Source: Marvinbryantia formatexigens
Lineage (GTDB): Bacteria > Bacillota > Clostridia > Oscillospirales > Ruminococcaceae
Length of the DNA: 64,000 nucleotides
Reading direction: 5' to 3'
Assembly (NCBI GenBank): GCA_021771035.1
Contig: JAETPU010000004.1
Location: 62,001 to 126,000, forward strand
This document shows, piece by piece, positions 32,201-41,880 of the stretch. A program made the position numbers and the translations under genes. A model generated the notes under the pieces. It was not told the DNA's origin. It ran no database searches and was given only the letters and a program-made list of their open reading frames with translations. The first letter of the stretch is position 1. Every line of letters starts with the position of its first letter.

Positions 32201-33862
32201 CTACTGCTTCCAGATAAGGGTAAACACACTCCCCTGACCCGGCACACTTTCCAGAGCAACCTGAGCGCCCAGGTAGGCGGCGCCGTGCTTGACGATGGAC
32301 AGGCCCAGCCCGGTTCCGCCGATCTCCTTGGAATGGCTCTTATCCACCCGGTAGAACCGCTCAAAAATACGCTTGCGGTTGGCTTCGTCAATCCCGATTC
32401 CTGTATCCCGGACCCGCAGGCAGACAGAATCCTTTTCGCTTTGCACTGAGACGGTGACATTGCCTCCCTTACGGTTGTACTTCACCGCATTGTCACACAA
32501 ATTGTAGCAGACTTCCTCCAAAATGGGCCTAACGGCGGACAATACTACGTGTTCTCCCTCCAAATGCAGGCTGACATTGGCCTTTTGGGCCGGGGCCTCC
32601 ATCTGCCCTAAGATTTTCTGCGCCATCTCAAACAGATCCACCGGTTCCTTCTCATAGGGCAGCTGGCCCTCGTCCAGCTGGGAAATTTTAATGACGTCCT
32701 CCACCAACCGGATGAGCCGCTGGGCCTCCTCAAAGATACGGGAGGCAAACCGGCGGATATCCCGGGATTCCACCATACCGTCCTGCATAATCTCAGCAAA
32801 GCCGGAGATGGAGGTGAGCGGCGTTTTTAATTCATGGGAGACATTGGCGGTAAACTCCCGGCGCAGCTCCTCCCGCAGGGTCTTTTCCGTCACATCCACC
32901 AGCAGGATTACCGCTCCCGCAGGCGCCCCCTCCCGCAGGACCGGATTGGCGATCACCTGGCAGTAGCTCTGCCCAATCTGCAGGGTTACGGTTTCGTGTT
33001 CCCCATCCAGCGCCCGTTCCACAGCGTGCTGAAACGGTTCAGTCCGGTTGAGGGTGAGCACATTGTGGTTTTGGGCCGGCTGGGCGTGAAGCAGCCTGAG
33101 AGCGCTGGAATTGCAGGAGAGCAGCTGGGCGCGGCGGTCAATGACCAAAAGCCCCTCCCGCATATTCTCAGTGATAATGGAGAATTCCTCCTGCTGGCGT
33201 TTGGCCAGAGCCAGCTGCTTCTCAATGGTTTTTTTCTGACGGTTGATTTTTCCCAAAAGCGGCGCAATCTCGTCATAGGCCTCGTTGGACTGGGGATCCT
33301 CCAAATTCAGTTCATTGATGGGCGCCGTTATTTTTTTGGACACCCTGGAGGCAAAGATCCCCGCCAGGGCCAGCATCACAAAGAAAATAATGAGAATAGG
33401 CTGGATAAGCCCGCCTAAAATTGCCATGGCTGTAAATTGCGTGCTGGAAACCCGCAGTACCCTTGAACCGGACAGCCGAACCGCATAGTATACCGTCTTT
33501 TCCGACAGAGTGCGGGAATACCGGGTGGATTCCCCTGTTCCGTCAAGCAGCGCCTGGCGCACCTCCTGGCGGTCCTTATGGTTATCCATGGACTCCTCGT
33601 CCACCTTGCTGTCATATAAAACAGAACCATCCGCCGCAATCAGGGTGATGCGCTGGGTCTGCTGGGCCACTCCCGGCAGCTGGGTAAAATAATCGGTTCC
33701 CTGCGTCTCCACAGCCGCCGCCAGGTAATTGGCCTCATTTCTCAGCTGCTCCCGGGTTTGCTGCCCAAAATACTGGTATAGAATTTCCATCACCAGGAAC
33801 AGCCCAACCGTTAAAACCAACGCGGACACCAGGACAATGGAACGAAAAATTCGCTTTGTCAT
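32201..33862 (-). CDS. phoR: Phosphate sensor histidine kinase PhoR
   Basis: 553-residue kinase. Membrane segment (about 8-30), extracytoplasmic domain, second segment (about 145-170), HAMP region (SKKITAPINELN), PAS domain (ITENMREGLLVIDRRAQ), H-box FTANVSHELKTPLTSISGFAE, N-box CDNAVKYNRKGG, G-boxes DTGIGIDEANRKR and GTGLGLSIVKH. This is the PhoR/ResE layout, and the setting between phoP and the pst genes makes PhoR the likely identity. ATG 33862 overlaps the phoP stop (ATGA). Confidence 0.92.
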   Translation of the reverse strand: MTKRIFRSIVLVSALVLTVGLFLVMEILYQYFGQQTREQLRNEANYLAAAVETQGTDYFTQLPGVAQQTQRITLIAADGSVLYDSKVDEESMDNHKDRQEVRQALLDGTGESTRYSRTLSEKTVYYAVRLSGSRVLRVSSTQFTAMAILGGLIQPILIIFFVMLALAGIFASRVSKKITAPINELNLEDPQSNEAYDEIAPLLGKINRQKKTIEKQLALAKRQQEEFSIITENMREGLLVIDRRAQLLSCNSSALRLLHAQPAQNHNVLTLNRTEPFQHAVERALDGEHETVTLQIGQSYCQVIANPVLREGAPAGAVILLVDVTEKTLREELRREFTANVSHELKTPLTSISGFAEIMQDGMVESRDIRRFASRIFEEAQRLIRLVEDVIKISQLDEGQLPYEKEPVDLFEMAQKILGQMEAPAQKANVSLHLEGEHVVLSAVRPILEEVCYNLCDNAVKYNRKGGNVTVSVQSEKDSVCLRVRDTGIGIDEANRKRIFERFYRVDKSHSKEIGGTGLGLSIVKHGAAYLGAQVALESVPGQGSVFTLIWKQ

Positions 33863-34536
33863 TCGGGCATTCCTCCCATTTTATAGCCGATTCCCCGCAC
33901 CGTCTGCACATAGTCCCCGGCCGGCCCCAGCTTCTGCCTGAGCGTGCGGATATGCACATCCACTGTGCGGCTCTCTCCGTCGAACTCGTACCCCCAAATC
34001 CGGTCCAGAAGCTGCGAACGGGAAAATACCACACCGGGCTGCCCCAGCATACAGCAAAGCAGCTCATATTCCTTGAGGGTAAGGGACACATCCCTGCCAT
34101 CCACCTGAACCAGGTGCCGGGACGGGCATACATACAGGCAGCCAAGCCGGTACTCCTCCACCTGGCCGGACTGTCCGCTGCGGCGCAATAACGCCCGGAT
34201 GCGGGAGAGCAGCTCCATCATACGGAAGGGCTTCGGAATATAGTCGTCGGCGCCGGAATCCAGTCCAAGCACCGTATCGTACTCGCTTCCCTTGGCTGTC
34301 AGCATGATAACCGGCAGCTTGCCCGTAAGTGCCGAGCTGCGCAGCTTTTTGAGAATGCTCAGGCCGTCCTCCTCGGGCAGCATAATATCGAGAAGCACCA
34401 GATCCGGAACCTGCGCGCGCACCGCTGTCCAAAACCCGGAGGGACGCGAAAAGCCCTGGGCCTGCATCCCCTGGCTGTTCAGGGTATAGATGATAAGCTC
34501 CCGGATGCTGTCGTCATCCTCCAAAAGATAAATCAC
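33859..34536 (-). CDS. phoP: Phosphate response regulator PhoP
   Basis: OmpR-family regulator, 225 residues. Acidic pair YLLEDDDSI, phospho-acceptor LVLLDIMLPEEDG, LTAKG, PKPFRMMELLSRI; winged helix LTLKEYELLCCML to TVRGIGYKM. The start is GTG 34536 with AGGGGAG 8 bases upstream. It should control pstS through the TTAACA-like repeats at 39303-39330. Upstream, at 34773-34874, a copy of the promoter-like repeat points at this gene. Confidence 0.93.
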   Translation of the reverse strand: MIYLLEDDDSIRELIIYTLNSQGMQAQGFSRPSGFWTAVRAQVPDLVLLDIMLPEEDGLSILKKLRSSALTGKLPVIMLTAKGSEYDTVLGLDSGADDYIPKPFRMMELLSRIRALLRRSGQSGQVEEYRLGCLYVCPSRHLVQVDGRDVSLTLKEYELLCCMLGQPGVVFSRSQLLDRIWGYEFDGESRTVDVHIRTLRQKLGPAGDYVQTVRGIGYKMGGMPE

Positions 34537-34718
34537 ACCTAGTTCTCCCCTTCCTGGGTACTTTCCAATCATGTTAACTGAGAAACCAAATTCAGGCCGG
34601 CTATCCCGTACCTGTTAAACGGCTGCAACCATATTCGGCTTTTGGGCAGGGGCATTTCTCCCCCACAGCCTGCCGTTCAAAGCTCAACAGCCGCTCCTGC
34701 GGGCCGGCAGGCAAGGCT

Positions 34719-34755
34719 TTCAGATATTGCGTTTACACGTATATCGTTTCACAAC
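34719..34755 (-). repeat. Degenerate remnant of the repeat, copy C0
   Basis: CAGATATTGCGTTTACACGTATATC followed by GTTTCACAACAAAGCCTGAACCATACC corresponds to the end of a repeat unit: the hairpin ATAT..GCGT / ACGT..ATATC is imperfect and the -10 has lost TAYAMT form (described in parts). Suggests that locus C was once a tandem pair. Confidence 0.5.
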
Positions 34756-34772
34756 AAAGCCTGAACCATACC

Positions 34773-34874
34773 GGGATGTTTTGCGCTTTGGCTTTGCCTT
34801 CGGGCCGGTGGGCGAACCCCCCCAATCATCTTCGATGATTGCATATTCACGCTCCGCGTGAATATTGTATCACA
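34773..34874 (-). repeat. Dispersed hairpin/promoter repeat, copy C
   Basis: Leftward TGA-TACAAT (34864-34872), hairpin ATATTCACGC / GCGTGAATAT with loop TCC, then an extra hairpin CAATCATC / GATGATTG not found in other copies, then a shortened CCGG stem and TTTGGC. Points at phoPR. The rest of 34537-34946 shows nothing else. Confidence 0.75.
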
Positions 34875-34946
34875 ACCTGCCGCCCATGCGCCAGAGGGGA
34901 CGATACAGCCGCAGAGCCGCCGGCGGTTTTTTTAGGCTGTCAGGCA

Positions 34947-35609
34947 TTATTCCCCCGGCTGGTGCTCGTTATTCTGATGGATGCCGGTGATGGAGTATTC
35001 CACCCACTCGGCGATATTCACCGCATGGTCGGCAATCCGCTCAAAGTATTTCGCCGCCATCAGCAAATCGATGGACATTCCGGCGTCCTCATCCTGATGG
35101 AAAATCAGCTGGGTAAGCTTTTCCCGCACTTCCAAAAACAGAGCGTCCACCTTGTCGTCCTCCCGGATAATCCGGTAGGCCATGTCCAAATCCGCCCGGA
35201 CAAAGGCGTCCACGCTGTCAGTCACCATTTTTACCGCGCTAAAGGCCATCTCATGGATGGGAACCTTTTGCAAAAGAGTGCTCCCCGCCAGGTTCGGGGC
35301 CAATTCCGCGATATCCCCGGCCTGATCCCCAATGCGTTCCATATCGGAGATCATGCGCAGCGCAGCCGAAATCGTCCGCAGATCCCGGGCCACAGGCTGC
35401 TGCTGTAAAAACAGGCGCATGCACAGGTTCTCCACGTCGTGTTCCTTCTGATCGATCTCGGTATCCAGCACAAACACCTGGTTTATCAGGCCCTCTTCCT
35501 CGTTTTTTAACGCCTGGGCCGAAAGGGCGATGGCCTGTTCGCACAGGCTGCCCATTTTAATCAGCTCTACGTGCAGCTGCTCCAGCTGACGGTCAAACTG
35601 TTTTCTCAT
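34947..35609 (-). CDS. phoU: Phosphate transport regulator PhoU
   Basis: 220-residue all-helical protein that links the Pst transporter with PhoR and restrains the regulon. Two PhoU repeats are visible, each ending with the metal-binding motif: ALRMISDMERIGDQAGDIAEL (first, in part MERIGDQAGDIA) and YFERIADHAVNIAEW. The start ATG 35609 (MRKQFDRQL) is preceded by GGAGG at 13 bases; the open frame reaches 43 codons further. Encoded directly after pstB in the same operon. Confidence 0.95.
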   Translation of the reverse strand: MRKQFDRQLEQLHVELIKMGSLCEQAIALSAQALKNEEEGLINQVFVLDTEIDQKEHDVENLCMRLFLQQQPVARDLRTISAALRMISDMERIGDQAGDIAELAPNLAGSTLLQKVPIHEMAFSAVKMVTDSVDAFVRADLDMAYRIIREDDKVDALFLEVREKLTQLIFHQDEDAGMSIDLLMAAKYFERIADHAVNIAEWVEYSITGIHQNNEHQPGE

Positions 35610-35661
35610 ATCAGTATTCCAGCCTCCTGTATCAAGATTTTGGGTCCGGTGCGCTGCGGGC

Positions 35662-36423
35662 TTATCCAAACCGTCCTGTAATATAGTCCTCGGTGCGTTT
35701 ATCCTTGGGTACGCTGAACATCTGCTCGGTGTCCCCATACTCGATGACCTCTCCCAAGAGGAAAAAGGCCGTTTTATCGGAAATCCGCGCCGCCTGCTGC
35801 ATATTGTGCGTCACGATGATGATAGTATAATCCTGCTTGAGCTGGGCGGCAAGCTCCTCAATTTTAGAGGTGGAGATGGGATCCAGGGCGCTGGTGGGTT
35901 CATCCATTAAAAGAACCTGCGGCTGAACCGCCAGGGCCCGGGCAATGCACAGGCGCTGCTGCTGGCCGCCGGAGAGCCCCAGGGCGCTGCGCTTGAGGCG
36001 ATCCTTGACCTCGTCCCAGATAGCGGCCCGGCGCAGGGAGGTTTCCACAAGCTCATCCAGTTTTGCCCTGGAGCGAATCCCCTGCAGGCGGGGGCCATAG
36101 GCCACATTGTCGTAGATGCTCTTGGGGAACGGGTTGGGCTGCTGGAACACCATACCCACGCGCTGGCGCAGGGCAATGGCGTCCATCTGCTTATAGATAT
36201 CCACGCCGTCCAGGCACACGCTGCCGGTGATTTTTACGTTATCCTCCAGATCGTTCATCCGGTTGAGCGTCTTTAAAAAGGTGGATTTTCCGCAGCCGGA
36301 CGGGCCAATCAGCGCTGTGATTTGATGGCTGGGGATGGATAAATTCACAGTTTTCAAAGCCTGGAACTGGCCATAGTACAAATTCAGATCGGTGATTTCA
36401 AATTTCTTCTGAGTCTCTTTCAT
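35662..36423 (-). CDS. pstB: Phosphate ABC transporter ATPase PstB
   Basis: ATPase of the high-affinity phosphate importer, 253 residues, standard length. Walker [10 protein letters not shown], the PstB-typical [11 protein letters not shown], signature [15 protein letters not shown], Walker [14 protein letters not shown], and [16 protein letters not shown] 36423 follows the pstA stop by one base; the GGAGG ribosome site lies inside pstA, 14 bases away. Confidence 0.97.
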   Translation of the reverse strand: MKETQKKFEITDLNLYYGQFQALKTVNLSIPSHQITALIGPSGCGKSTFLKTLNRMNDLEDNVKITGSVCLDGVDIYKQMDAIALRQRVGMVFQQPNPFPKSIYDNVAYGPRLQGIRSRAKLDELVETSLRRAAIWDEVKDRLKRSALGLSGGQQQRLCIARALAVQPQVLLMDEPTSALDPISTSKIEELAAQLKQDYTIIIVTHNMQQAARISDKTAFFLLGEVIEYGDTEQMFSVPKDKRTEDYITGRFG

Positions 36424-36424
36424 G

Positions 36425-37306
36425 CTACCGATGTTCTCCTCCCATCTTTCGATCCAGATGACGGCTGAGTATTCTTGCGCCGATACTGAAGGCGAAAACC
36501 ACGATCAGCAAAACGGCTGAGGACAGATTGGCTATCTGAGCGGCGTTGGGCGCCACCGCCTCTGTTCGCGAGGCCCAGATATGCAGAGCCAGGGTTTCAC
36601 CGGGGCGGAAGGGATTGAGCGGACAGGTGGACGATGCCAGATTCCAGTTTCCCCAGTTGATATCGGTACTCATTCCCGCGGTATACAAAAGGGCTGCCGC
36701 CTCTCCGAACACCCGTCCCGCAGCCAGGATGAGCCCGGTCATAATCCTGGGAAGGCACGCCGGGAGCAGGACATGGACAATGCTCTGCCAGCGGGTGGCG
36801 CCCAGCCCCAGGCTCCCCTGCAGATACCCGGCGGGGAGAGAACGCAGAGCATCCTGAGTTGTGGTTACCAAAAAGGGCAGATTCAAAATGGATACCGCCA
36901 AAGCGCCGGAAAACAGGTTCCATTTGGCACCGGTGAGAACGATAAACACAAGGTATCCGAAGAGCCCCACCACAATGGAGGGCAGCGAGGAGAGCGTCTC
37001 AATGCAGATACGCAGGAAGTGGATAAACTTTCCCTGCCCGGCATACTGGGCCATATAGATTCCCGCAGCCACCCCCAGGGGCACGCTCATCATCAGGGAG
37101 AGAACCACCAGGTATACCGTATTGAACAGCTGGTTGCCGATCCCCTGGCGGCTGAAGCTGAGAAGCGATGGGGTAAACCCTGTAAAGCCCTTTATGATAA
37201 CCGTCAGGGCAAACGCCAGAAGCAGCAGAAGAAAAAATCCCGCCACCGCACAGAATACAATGGTCATCAGGCGGTCAGCCAGCTTTGCGCGTGCGAACGT
37301 GTTCAT
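36425..37306 (-). CDS. pstA: Phosphate ABC transporter permease PstA
   Basis: Inner-membrane permease, 293 residues, six predicted segments and the conserved cytoplasmic loop [19 protein letters not shown] 37306 is used (MNTFARAKL), nine codons inside the longest frame; GGAGG is 11 bases before it. It overlaps the end of pstC by 32 bases, so the two are translationally coupled. Confidence 0.95.
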   Translation of the reverse strand: MNTFARAKLADRLMTIVFCAVAGFFLLLLLAFALTVIIKGFTGFTPSLLSFSRQGIGNQLFNTVYLVVLSLMMSVPLGVAAGIYMAQYAGQGKFIHFLRICIETLSSLPSIVVGLFGYLVFIVLTGAKWNLFSGALAVSILNLPFLVTTTQDALRSLPAGYLQGSLGLGATRWQSIVHVLLPACLPRIMTGLILAAGRVFGEAAALLYTAGMSTDINWGNWNLASSTCPLNPFRPGETLALHIWASRTEAVAPNAAQIANLSSAVLLIVVFAFSIGARILSRHLDRKMGGEHR

Positions 37307-38204
37307 CCTTTGGGGCACCTCCTTTTCTGGCAATCAGATGGATGATAAAAATAAAGAGAAGAGAGATGAGAAACAAGAGCAGCGCCATCGTCCACAGGGC
37401 GGTGTTGTATTCCCCGCCCTCCATAGCGCCTCCCATATCGGAGGCGATGGCGGCAGTCAGGTTATTGGTGGGCGACAGCAGCGATTTGGGGTAGGCCCTG
37501 GTTTTCCCGATGACCATGGCCACTGCCAGCGCCTCTCCGAAGGCGCGGGCCAGCCCCAGCACAATTCCGGTGAGCACACCGGGCTTTGCGGCGGGCAGAA
37601 CCACCTGGCGGATGACCTGCCATCGGGTGGCGCCCAAGCCGAACGCGGCCTTGCGGTAATCCCTGGGGACACTGCTCAGGGCATCCGTTGCGACGCTGGT
37701 AATGGTGGGAAATATCATCACTGCCAGCACAATCCCGGCTGCCAGCACGGAATACCCATGGGAAAGCCCGAACAGCTTTTTAATGGCGGGAACCAGGATG
37801 GTAAGCCCCATCCAGCCATAGATAATCGATGGAATTCCCACAAACAATTCCACGGCCGGACGAAACAGGCGCTCCCCCCACTTGGGGGCAATTTCCGAGA
37901 GAAAAATCGCGGTGGCCAGGCTCAGCGGAGCGGCAATCAGCAGCGCCAAAGCACAGGTGGAGATGGAGCCGAAGATGTAGATGGCGGCGCCCACCTTTCC
38001 GCCGCCCGCAGAGGTATCCGCCGGCGACCACTGGGAGGAGAAAAAGAATTCTCCAATGCTGTGCCCATACGTGGTAAAGGTGCCCGAACCTTTATAGATA
38101 AGAAACGCGCCAATACTGAGGGTCAGGAGAATCACGGCAATCCCGCAGGCGGTCACAATACCGCGCCCCAGCTGTTCGCTCCAGAACCTTTTATAGGATT
38201 TCAT
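37275..38204 (-). CDS. pstC: Phosphate ABC transporter permease PstC
   Basis: Second permease of the importer, 309 residues, six predicted membrane segments, with GEFFFSSQWSP in the first periplasmic-side loop and the coupling motif LGATRWQVIRQVVLPAA. ATG 38204 with AGGAAG upstream. A hairpin in the pstS-pstC gap (38302-38330) may lower its expression relative to pstS, as seen in other pst operons. Confidence 0.95.
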   Translation of the reverse strand: MKSYKRFWSEQLGRGIVTACGIAVILLTLSIGAFLIYKGSGTFTTYGHSIGEFFFSSQWSPADTSAGGGKVGAAIYIFGSISTCALALLIAAPLSLATAIFLSEIAPKWGERLFRPAVELFVGIPSIIYGWMGLTILVPAIKKLFGLSHGYSVLAAGIVLAVMIFPTITSVATDALSSVPRDYRKAAFGLGATRWQVIRQVVLPAAKPGVLTGIVLGLARAFGEALAVAMVIGKTRAYPKSLLSPTNNLTAAIASDMGGAMEGGEYNTALWTMALLLFLISLLFIFIIHLIARKGGAPKDEHVRTRKAG

Positions 38205-38301
38205 AATAGGACAACTTCCTTTCTGGAATTTGGACCGGCGAAAGCATCATCCAGGCTGCACCTGAAAAGCATTCCTGAATCCGCAGCCCGCTGCCGCGAA
38301 A

Positions 38302-38330
38302 GGGGCCGGACAGACACACTGCCCGGCCCC
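38302..38330 (-). terminator. Intercistronic attenuating hairpin pstS-pstC
   Basis: Leftward GGGGCCGG / CCGGCCCC with a 13-base loop and only TTTCGC after it, so probably a partial terminator or an RNA-stability element. Confidence 0.5.
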
Positions 38331-38347
38331 CCCACGAAACGAAGCGC

Positions 38348-39229
38348 TTAGCGGGAAACGGTCATCTTTGCGGTGACGCAGTAACCTTGGGCCTCCATGT
38401 GGGAGGCATACTCCTCGGAGGTTACGAAATCCAGGTACGCCTTCACAGCGCCGGCAGGCTCACCCTTGGTGTACATATGCTCATAGCCCCACACCGGATA
38501 GGTTCCGTTATAGGTGTTCTCCATGGTGGGCTCCACACCGTCGATAGCCACCGTGCTGACCGTGTCGTTGTTCACCAGGTAGGACAGTGCCACATAGCCG
38601 ATGGCGCCCTTGTTCTGGGATACGCTCTCCAGAAGGGTTCCGGAGTCGTCAGTCTCCAGAGCGGAGCCGGAAACCTCCTCATTGCCATCCAGCGCGTACT
38701 CCTGGAACAACGCGCGGGTTCCGGAGGTCTGCGGACGGGTTACCAGGACAATTTCCTCGTCCGGGCCGCCTACATCCTTCCAGTTGGTCACCTTGCCGGT
38801 GAAGATGTCGATGAGCTGCTGCTTGGTCAGGTTATCCACCTGCTGGGCCAGCTCCTTATTGATTACCGGGGCCATCGTCACCACACACACCTTGTGATCC
38901 ACCAGCTGGGCCGCCTTATCGGCCTCCAGTTTTTTCTCGGCCTCAACGTCCGAGTTTCCGATGTCCACAGAGCCGTCCGCCACCTGCTTGAGCCCTGTTC
39001 CGGAGCCGCCGGCATTGAGCGTAATGGAAACATCCGGGTATTTGTCCTTGAATTTGTCCGCGGCATCCTGAGCCAGCGGCAGCAGAGCCGAGGAACCGGA
39101 GCCTGTAATGCTGCCCGAGACCGTGGAGGAGCCATCTCCTGTACTGCTCCCCTGGGAAGGAGTCTGGCTGCAGGCGGCCAGGCTCAGCGCCATAGCACCC
39201 ACCAACAGAAACGATACTGCTTTTCTCAT
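38348..39229 (-). CDS. pstS: Phosphate-binding lipoprotein PstS
   Basis: Extracellular solute-binding lipoprotein, 293 residues. Signal peptide with lipobox LAAC (Cys20), a Ser/Thr/Gly linker, then the phosphate-binding loops GSGSSALLPLAQ, AGGSGTGLKQVADG and RPQTSGTRALFQ. First gene of the pst operon. Its promoter region has three PhoP-type half-sites 11 bases apart and a -10 without a good -35. Confidence 0.96.
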   Translation of the reverse strand: MRKAVSFLLVGAMALSLAACSQTPSQGSSTGDGSSTVSGSITGSGSSALLPLAQDAADKFKDKYPDVSITLNAGGSGTGLKQVADGSVDIGNSDVEAEKKLEADKAAQLVDHKVCVVTMAPVINKELAQQVDNLTKQQLIDIFTGKVTNWKDVGGPDEEIVLVTRPQTSGTRALFQEYALDGNEEVSGSALETDDSGTLLESVSQNKGAIGYVALSYLVNNDTVSTVAIDGVEPTMENTYNGTYPVWGYEHMYTKGEPAGAVKAYLDFVTSEEYASHMEAQGYCVTAKMTVSR

Positions 39230-39264
39230 ATTCTCTTCTCTTCCTTTCTTTTTGGTACACGTTC

Positions 39265-39270
39265 AGTATA
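39265..39270 (-). promoter_or_regulatory. -10 of the pst operon
   Basis: Leftward TATACT with no matching -35, as for a PhoP-activated promoter. Confidence 0.5.
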
Positions 39271-39302
39271 AAAAGAAAAGGTAAAATACAGAATCCTTCC
39301 TT

Positions 39303-39330
39303 TGTTAAATATAGGTTAAGTATTTTACAA
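39303..39330 (-). promoter_or_regulatory. Pho box upstream of pstS
   Basis: Leftward TTGTAA (39325-39330), TTAACC (39314-39319), TTAACA (39303-39308), exactly 11 bases apart: the TT(A/T)ACA direct-repeat pattern bound by PhoP in Firmicutes. A further TTAACATTTTACA lies near 39380-39400. Confidence 0.75.
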
Positions 39331-39560
39331 ACCCTCTCATCCATCAAAATTCCCGCCGGCGTCGACGCCCCCGGCACCTTTTTCATTTGTAAAATGTTAA
39401 GCGGCTCATTCTGATTTTACACACTCCCGCCATTTTGGCTTATGCTGCCTTCCGGCGCCGCCCAAGCCGGTACCCGCACTCCGCCGCAGTACAGCAGCGT
39501 TTCCAGGCATTACAGGGGTATTTCAGCTCCTGCCCCGGCGGGAAAGGCCGGGATACCGGC

Positions 39561-39589
39561 TTGAAAATCCTCTGTTGGTTTGATACAAT
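39561..39589 (+). promoter_or_regulatory. Promoter upstream of the MFS gene
   Basis: TTGAAA (39561-39566), 17-base spacer, TACAAT (39584-39589). Predicts a leader of about 405 bases. Confidence 0.7.
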
Positions 39590-39596
39590 AGTCGCC

Positions 39597-40001
39597 ATCA
39601 GCGTTTAATTGGAGGACATTTCCTGGAAAGATGGGATTGAGACGGCGGCATTGCCGCCTTCCGCTTCCGGTTCTCAAGCGTATCCCGTTATAGCCGCTTC
39701 CGGCAGACTGCCATCTGCCAGGCCCGCAGCGGACCGGGTTCGGCGGCGTCTGCGCTCCCTGTCCCGCGCGGCTATAATTCCAGCAGCACTACAGGCACAC
39801 CCTGCAGGGGCCGTGGCATCATTCTCAGCGTACCACGCCCCCTCGAAGCCTTCCGGCTTCGGTTACGGTTTTTGGACTTTTGAGGAACCACCCGGGCACA
39901 GCGACCGCCGGAAAAGGTTCCCGCTGCGCCGCCCTGGGGGCACACTCCCCGACCGCCGCCGCGGTATCTATTTTTTTGAGAGAGGATTTGAGAGCACCAT
40001 C
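39597..40001 (+). other. Long leader of the MFS gene, no supported gene
   Basis: The frame upstream of the transporter is open to 39609 but its product is rich in Pro, Arg and Ser without similarity or membrane segments, so I treat it as untranslated. It contains hairpins (GACGGCGGCA-type near 39640 and GAAGCC / GGCTTC followed by TTTTTGG near 39850). Confidence 0.4.
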
Positions 40002-41246
40002 ATGAAAAGCACCTACAAGCGCACCAAATATGCCTGCTATACAGCAAACCTTTCCATGTCAGTGGTCGCTGCACTTTCCCCGCTGCTGTTCTTAACATTC
40101 CGCACCCTGTACGGTATCTCCTTCTCCATGCTGGGCGCGCTGGTTCTCATCAATTTCTGCACCCAGCTGGCTGTCGATTTAATTTTCTCCTTCTTTTCCC
40201 ATCGGTTTAACATTTCCAAAGCCGTAAAGCTCACACCGGTTCTCACTGTGGCCGGGCTTTTAATCTATGCGATATTCCCCTATGTGTTTCCCCAGGCGGT
40301 CTATATGGGGCTTGTGCTGGGGACGGTTATTTTTTCTGCCTCAGGCGGACTGGCAGAGGTGCTGATAAGCCCCGTCATCGCCGAAATCCCCGCCCGGCAC
40401 CCCGAACGCGAGATGAGCAAGCTGCATTCGGTTTACGCCTGGGGCGTCGTGGGTGTGGTCATTGTCAGCACCCTGTTTTTACAGCTGTTCGGCAAGGAAA
40501 ACTGGCAGATCCTGGCGCTCATTTGGACGATTGTCCCGCTTTGTTCCAGTATCCTCTACCTCATCTCCCCGATTCCGGAACTGAAAACGCCGGATAAGCC
40601 CTCCAACGTGCTCTCACTTGTCAGAGGAAAGCGGTTTCTCATCTGTTTTTTCTGTATCCTCTTCGGCGGCGCCAGCGAATGTACCATGTCCCAGTGGAGT
40701 TCCAGCTATCTGGAGCAGGCGCTGAACATCCCCAAGGTCTGGGGGGATGTCTTCGGCGTGGCTATGTTCGCCGTGATGCTGGGGCTGGGCAGAACCCTCT
40801 ATGCCAAATTCGGCCGAAACATTCACCGGGTCCTGGTGATCAGTGCCGCCGGAGCCGTTATCTGCTACCTGAGTGCCGCTATCTCCACGAACCCGCTGGT
40901 GGGGCTGATTGCCTGCGCTATGACCGGACTTTGCACCGCGATGCTCTGGCCGGGAAGCCTGATAGTGGCCGCGGATCAATTTCCCGCCTCCGGTGTGGCG
41001 GTATTCGCCCTGATGGCCGCCGGCGGCGATTTGGGCGGCGCCCTGGGGCCCCAGCTGGTGGGCGCCATTACGGATTTTGCCATGAAAAATGAGCAGGTCC
41101 TCGCCCTGGCAGGCCGTCTTCACCTCACCGCGGATCAGCTGGGGATCAAAATCGGGCTGTGTTCCGCTGTGATCTTCCCAATTCTGGCAGCGATGCTGTT
41201 CCTATCTGTATCCAGACATCGTGGCACACACCCGGCAGAGAACTGA
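40002..41246 (+). CDS. MFS transporter
   Basis: 414-residue major facilitator with about 12 predicted membrane segments; substrate unknown. Segments are clear from SMSVVAALSPLLFLTFRTL onward (in part), with the loop between 6 and 7 near residue 195-215 and a lone SQWSSSYLE motif in segment 7, as in the sugar/FucP-like or YfkF-type families. ATG 40002 (MKSTYKRTKYA) starts just before segment 1; the ribosome site is weak (GAGAGG, 15 bases). Transcribed rightward, divergent from pstS. Confidence 0.88.
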   Translation: MKSTYKRTKYACYTANLSMSVVAALSPLLFLTFRTLYGISFSMLGALVLINFCTQLAVDLIFSFFSHRFNISKAVKLTPVLTVAGLLIYAIFPYVFPQAVYMGLVLGTVIFSASGGLAEVLISPVIAEIPARHPEREMSKLHSVYAWGVVGVVIVSTLFLQLFGKENWQILALIWTIVPLCSSILYLISPIPELKTPDKPSNVLSLVRGKRFLICFFCILFGGASECTMSQWSSSYLEQALNIPKVWGDVFGVAMFAVMLGLGRTLYAKFGRNIHRVLVISAAGAVICYLSAAISTNPLVGLIACAMTGLCTAMLWPGSLIVAADQFPASGVAVFALMAAGGDLGGALGPQLVGAITDFAMKNEQVLALAGRLHLTADQLGIKIGLCSAVIFPILAAMLFLSVSRHRGTHPAEN

Positions 41247-41770
41247 TGGAAAAAGCAGTCCCTCTGCCGGGCATCGCTTTCAAATTTCACCCGCATACGG
41301 GGATTCCCACCCGATTATCCCGCCTTTTTCAATTCGCCGCAGCTCACTTTGGAGAGCCGCGGCGAACTTTTTTCGTTCCTCAAGCGGCCTCCGGTTCTCT
41401 CAGGACAGGCAGAACCCCTGTTACGGCAGGGGCCTTCTGTTGGAAAACCGGCGTTTACGGGCCAAGAACCTCCGGCGTTAATCGCACCCACCGACGGTAC
41501 CGGCCAGAATCCGCTCACGGATCGCGGGATGCGTGCCGCGGTGGTATTGCTCCGTGGACTTCGAGGGGCTAACCCCCCTTTGGGGACTGCCTAAGCCGTC
41601 ATTTCAGTGATGGCACAGCCTTACGGCAGTTGTGCCCCCGACAGGATTCTTCCCCTACCGCAGGACAATCCGGGCTGTACTTGCCAGCCGGTGAACCGTA
41701 TTCCGGCATCACCGTTTGATAACCATATACCTGCTTTTTCTCTTCCAAAGATGCCAATTATATCGTGTCG
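41247..41770. other. Intergenic stretch without assigned feature
   Basis: About 520 bases after the MFS stop. Only compositional shadows are open. I see no terminator with a clear T-run and no repeat copy. Confidence 0.5.
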
Positions 41771-41776
41771 ATTTTT

Positions 41777-41805
41777 TTGTTTTTTTCTGTATTTTATGCT
41801 AGAAT
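41777..41805 (+). promoter_or_regulatory. Promoter of queA
   Basis: TTGTTT (41777-41782), 17-base spacer, TAGAAT (41800-41805) with TGC before it (extended -10). Confidence 0.7.
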
Positions 41806-41880
41806 ATACGATTGGAAGCAATCTCAGTGAATCTCCAGCAATAGGAAAGGAGCCCTTCGCCCTAAGCCGGACGAAGCCAT

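Noticed and set aside
39609-40001. N-terminal extension of the MFS transporter to 39609
   Set aside because: The extra 131 residues are Pro/Arg-rich, lack membrane segments and would start on a TTG inside its own ribosome site; the natural N-terminus starts at ATG 40002.
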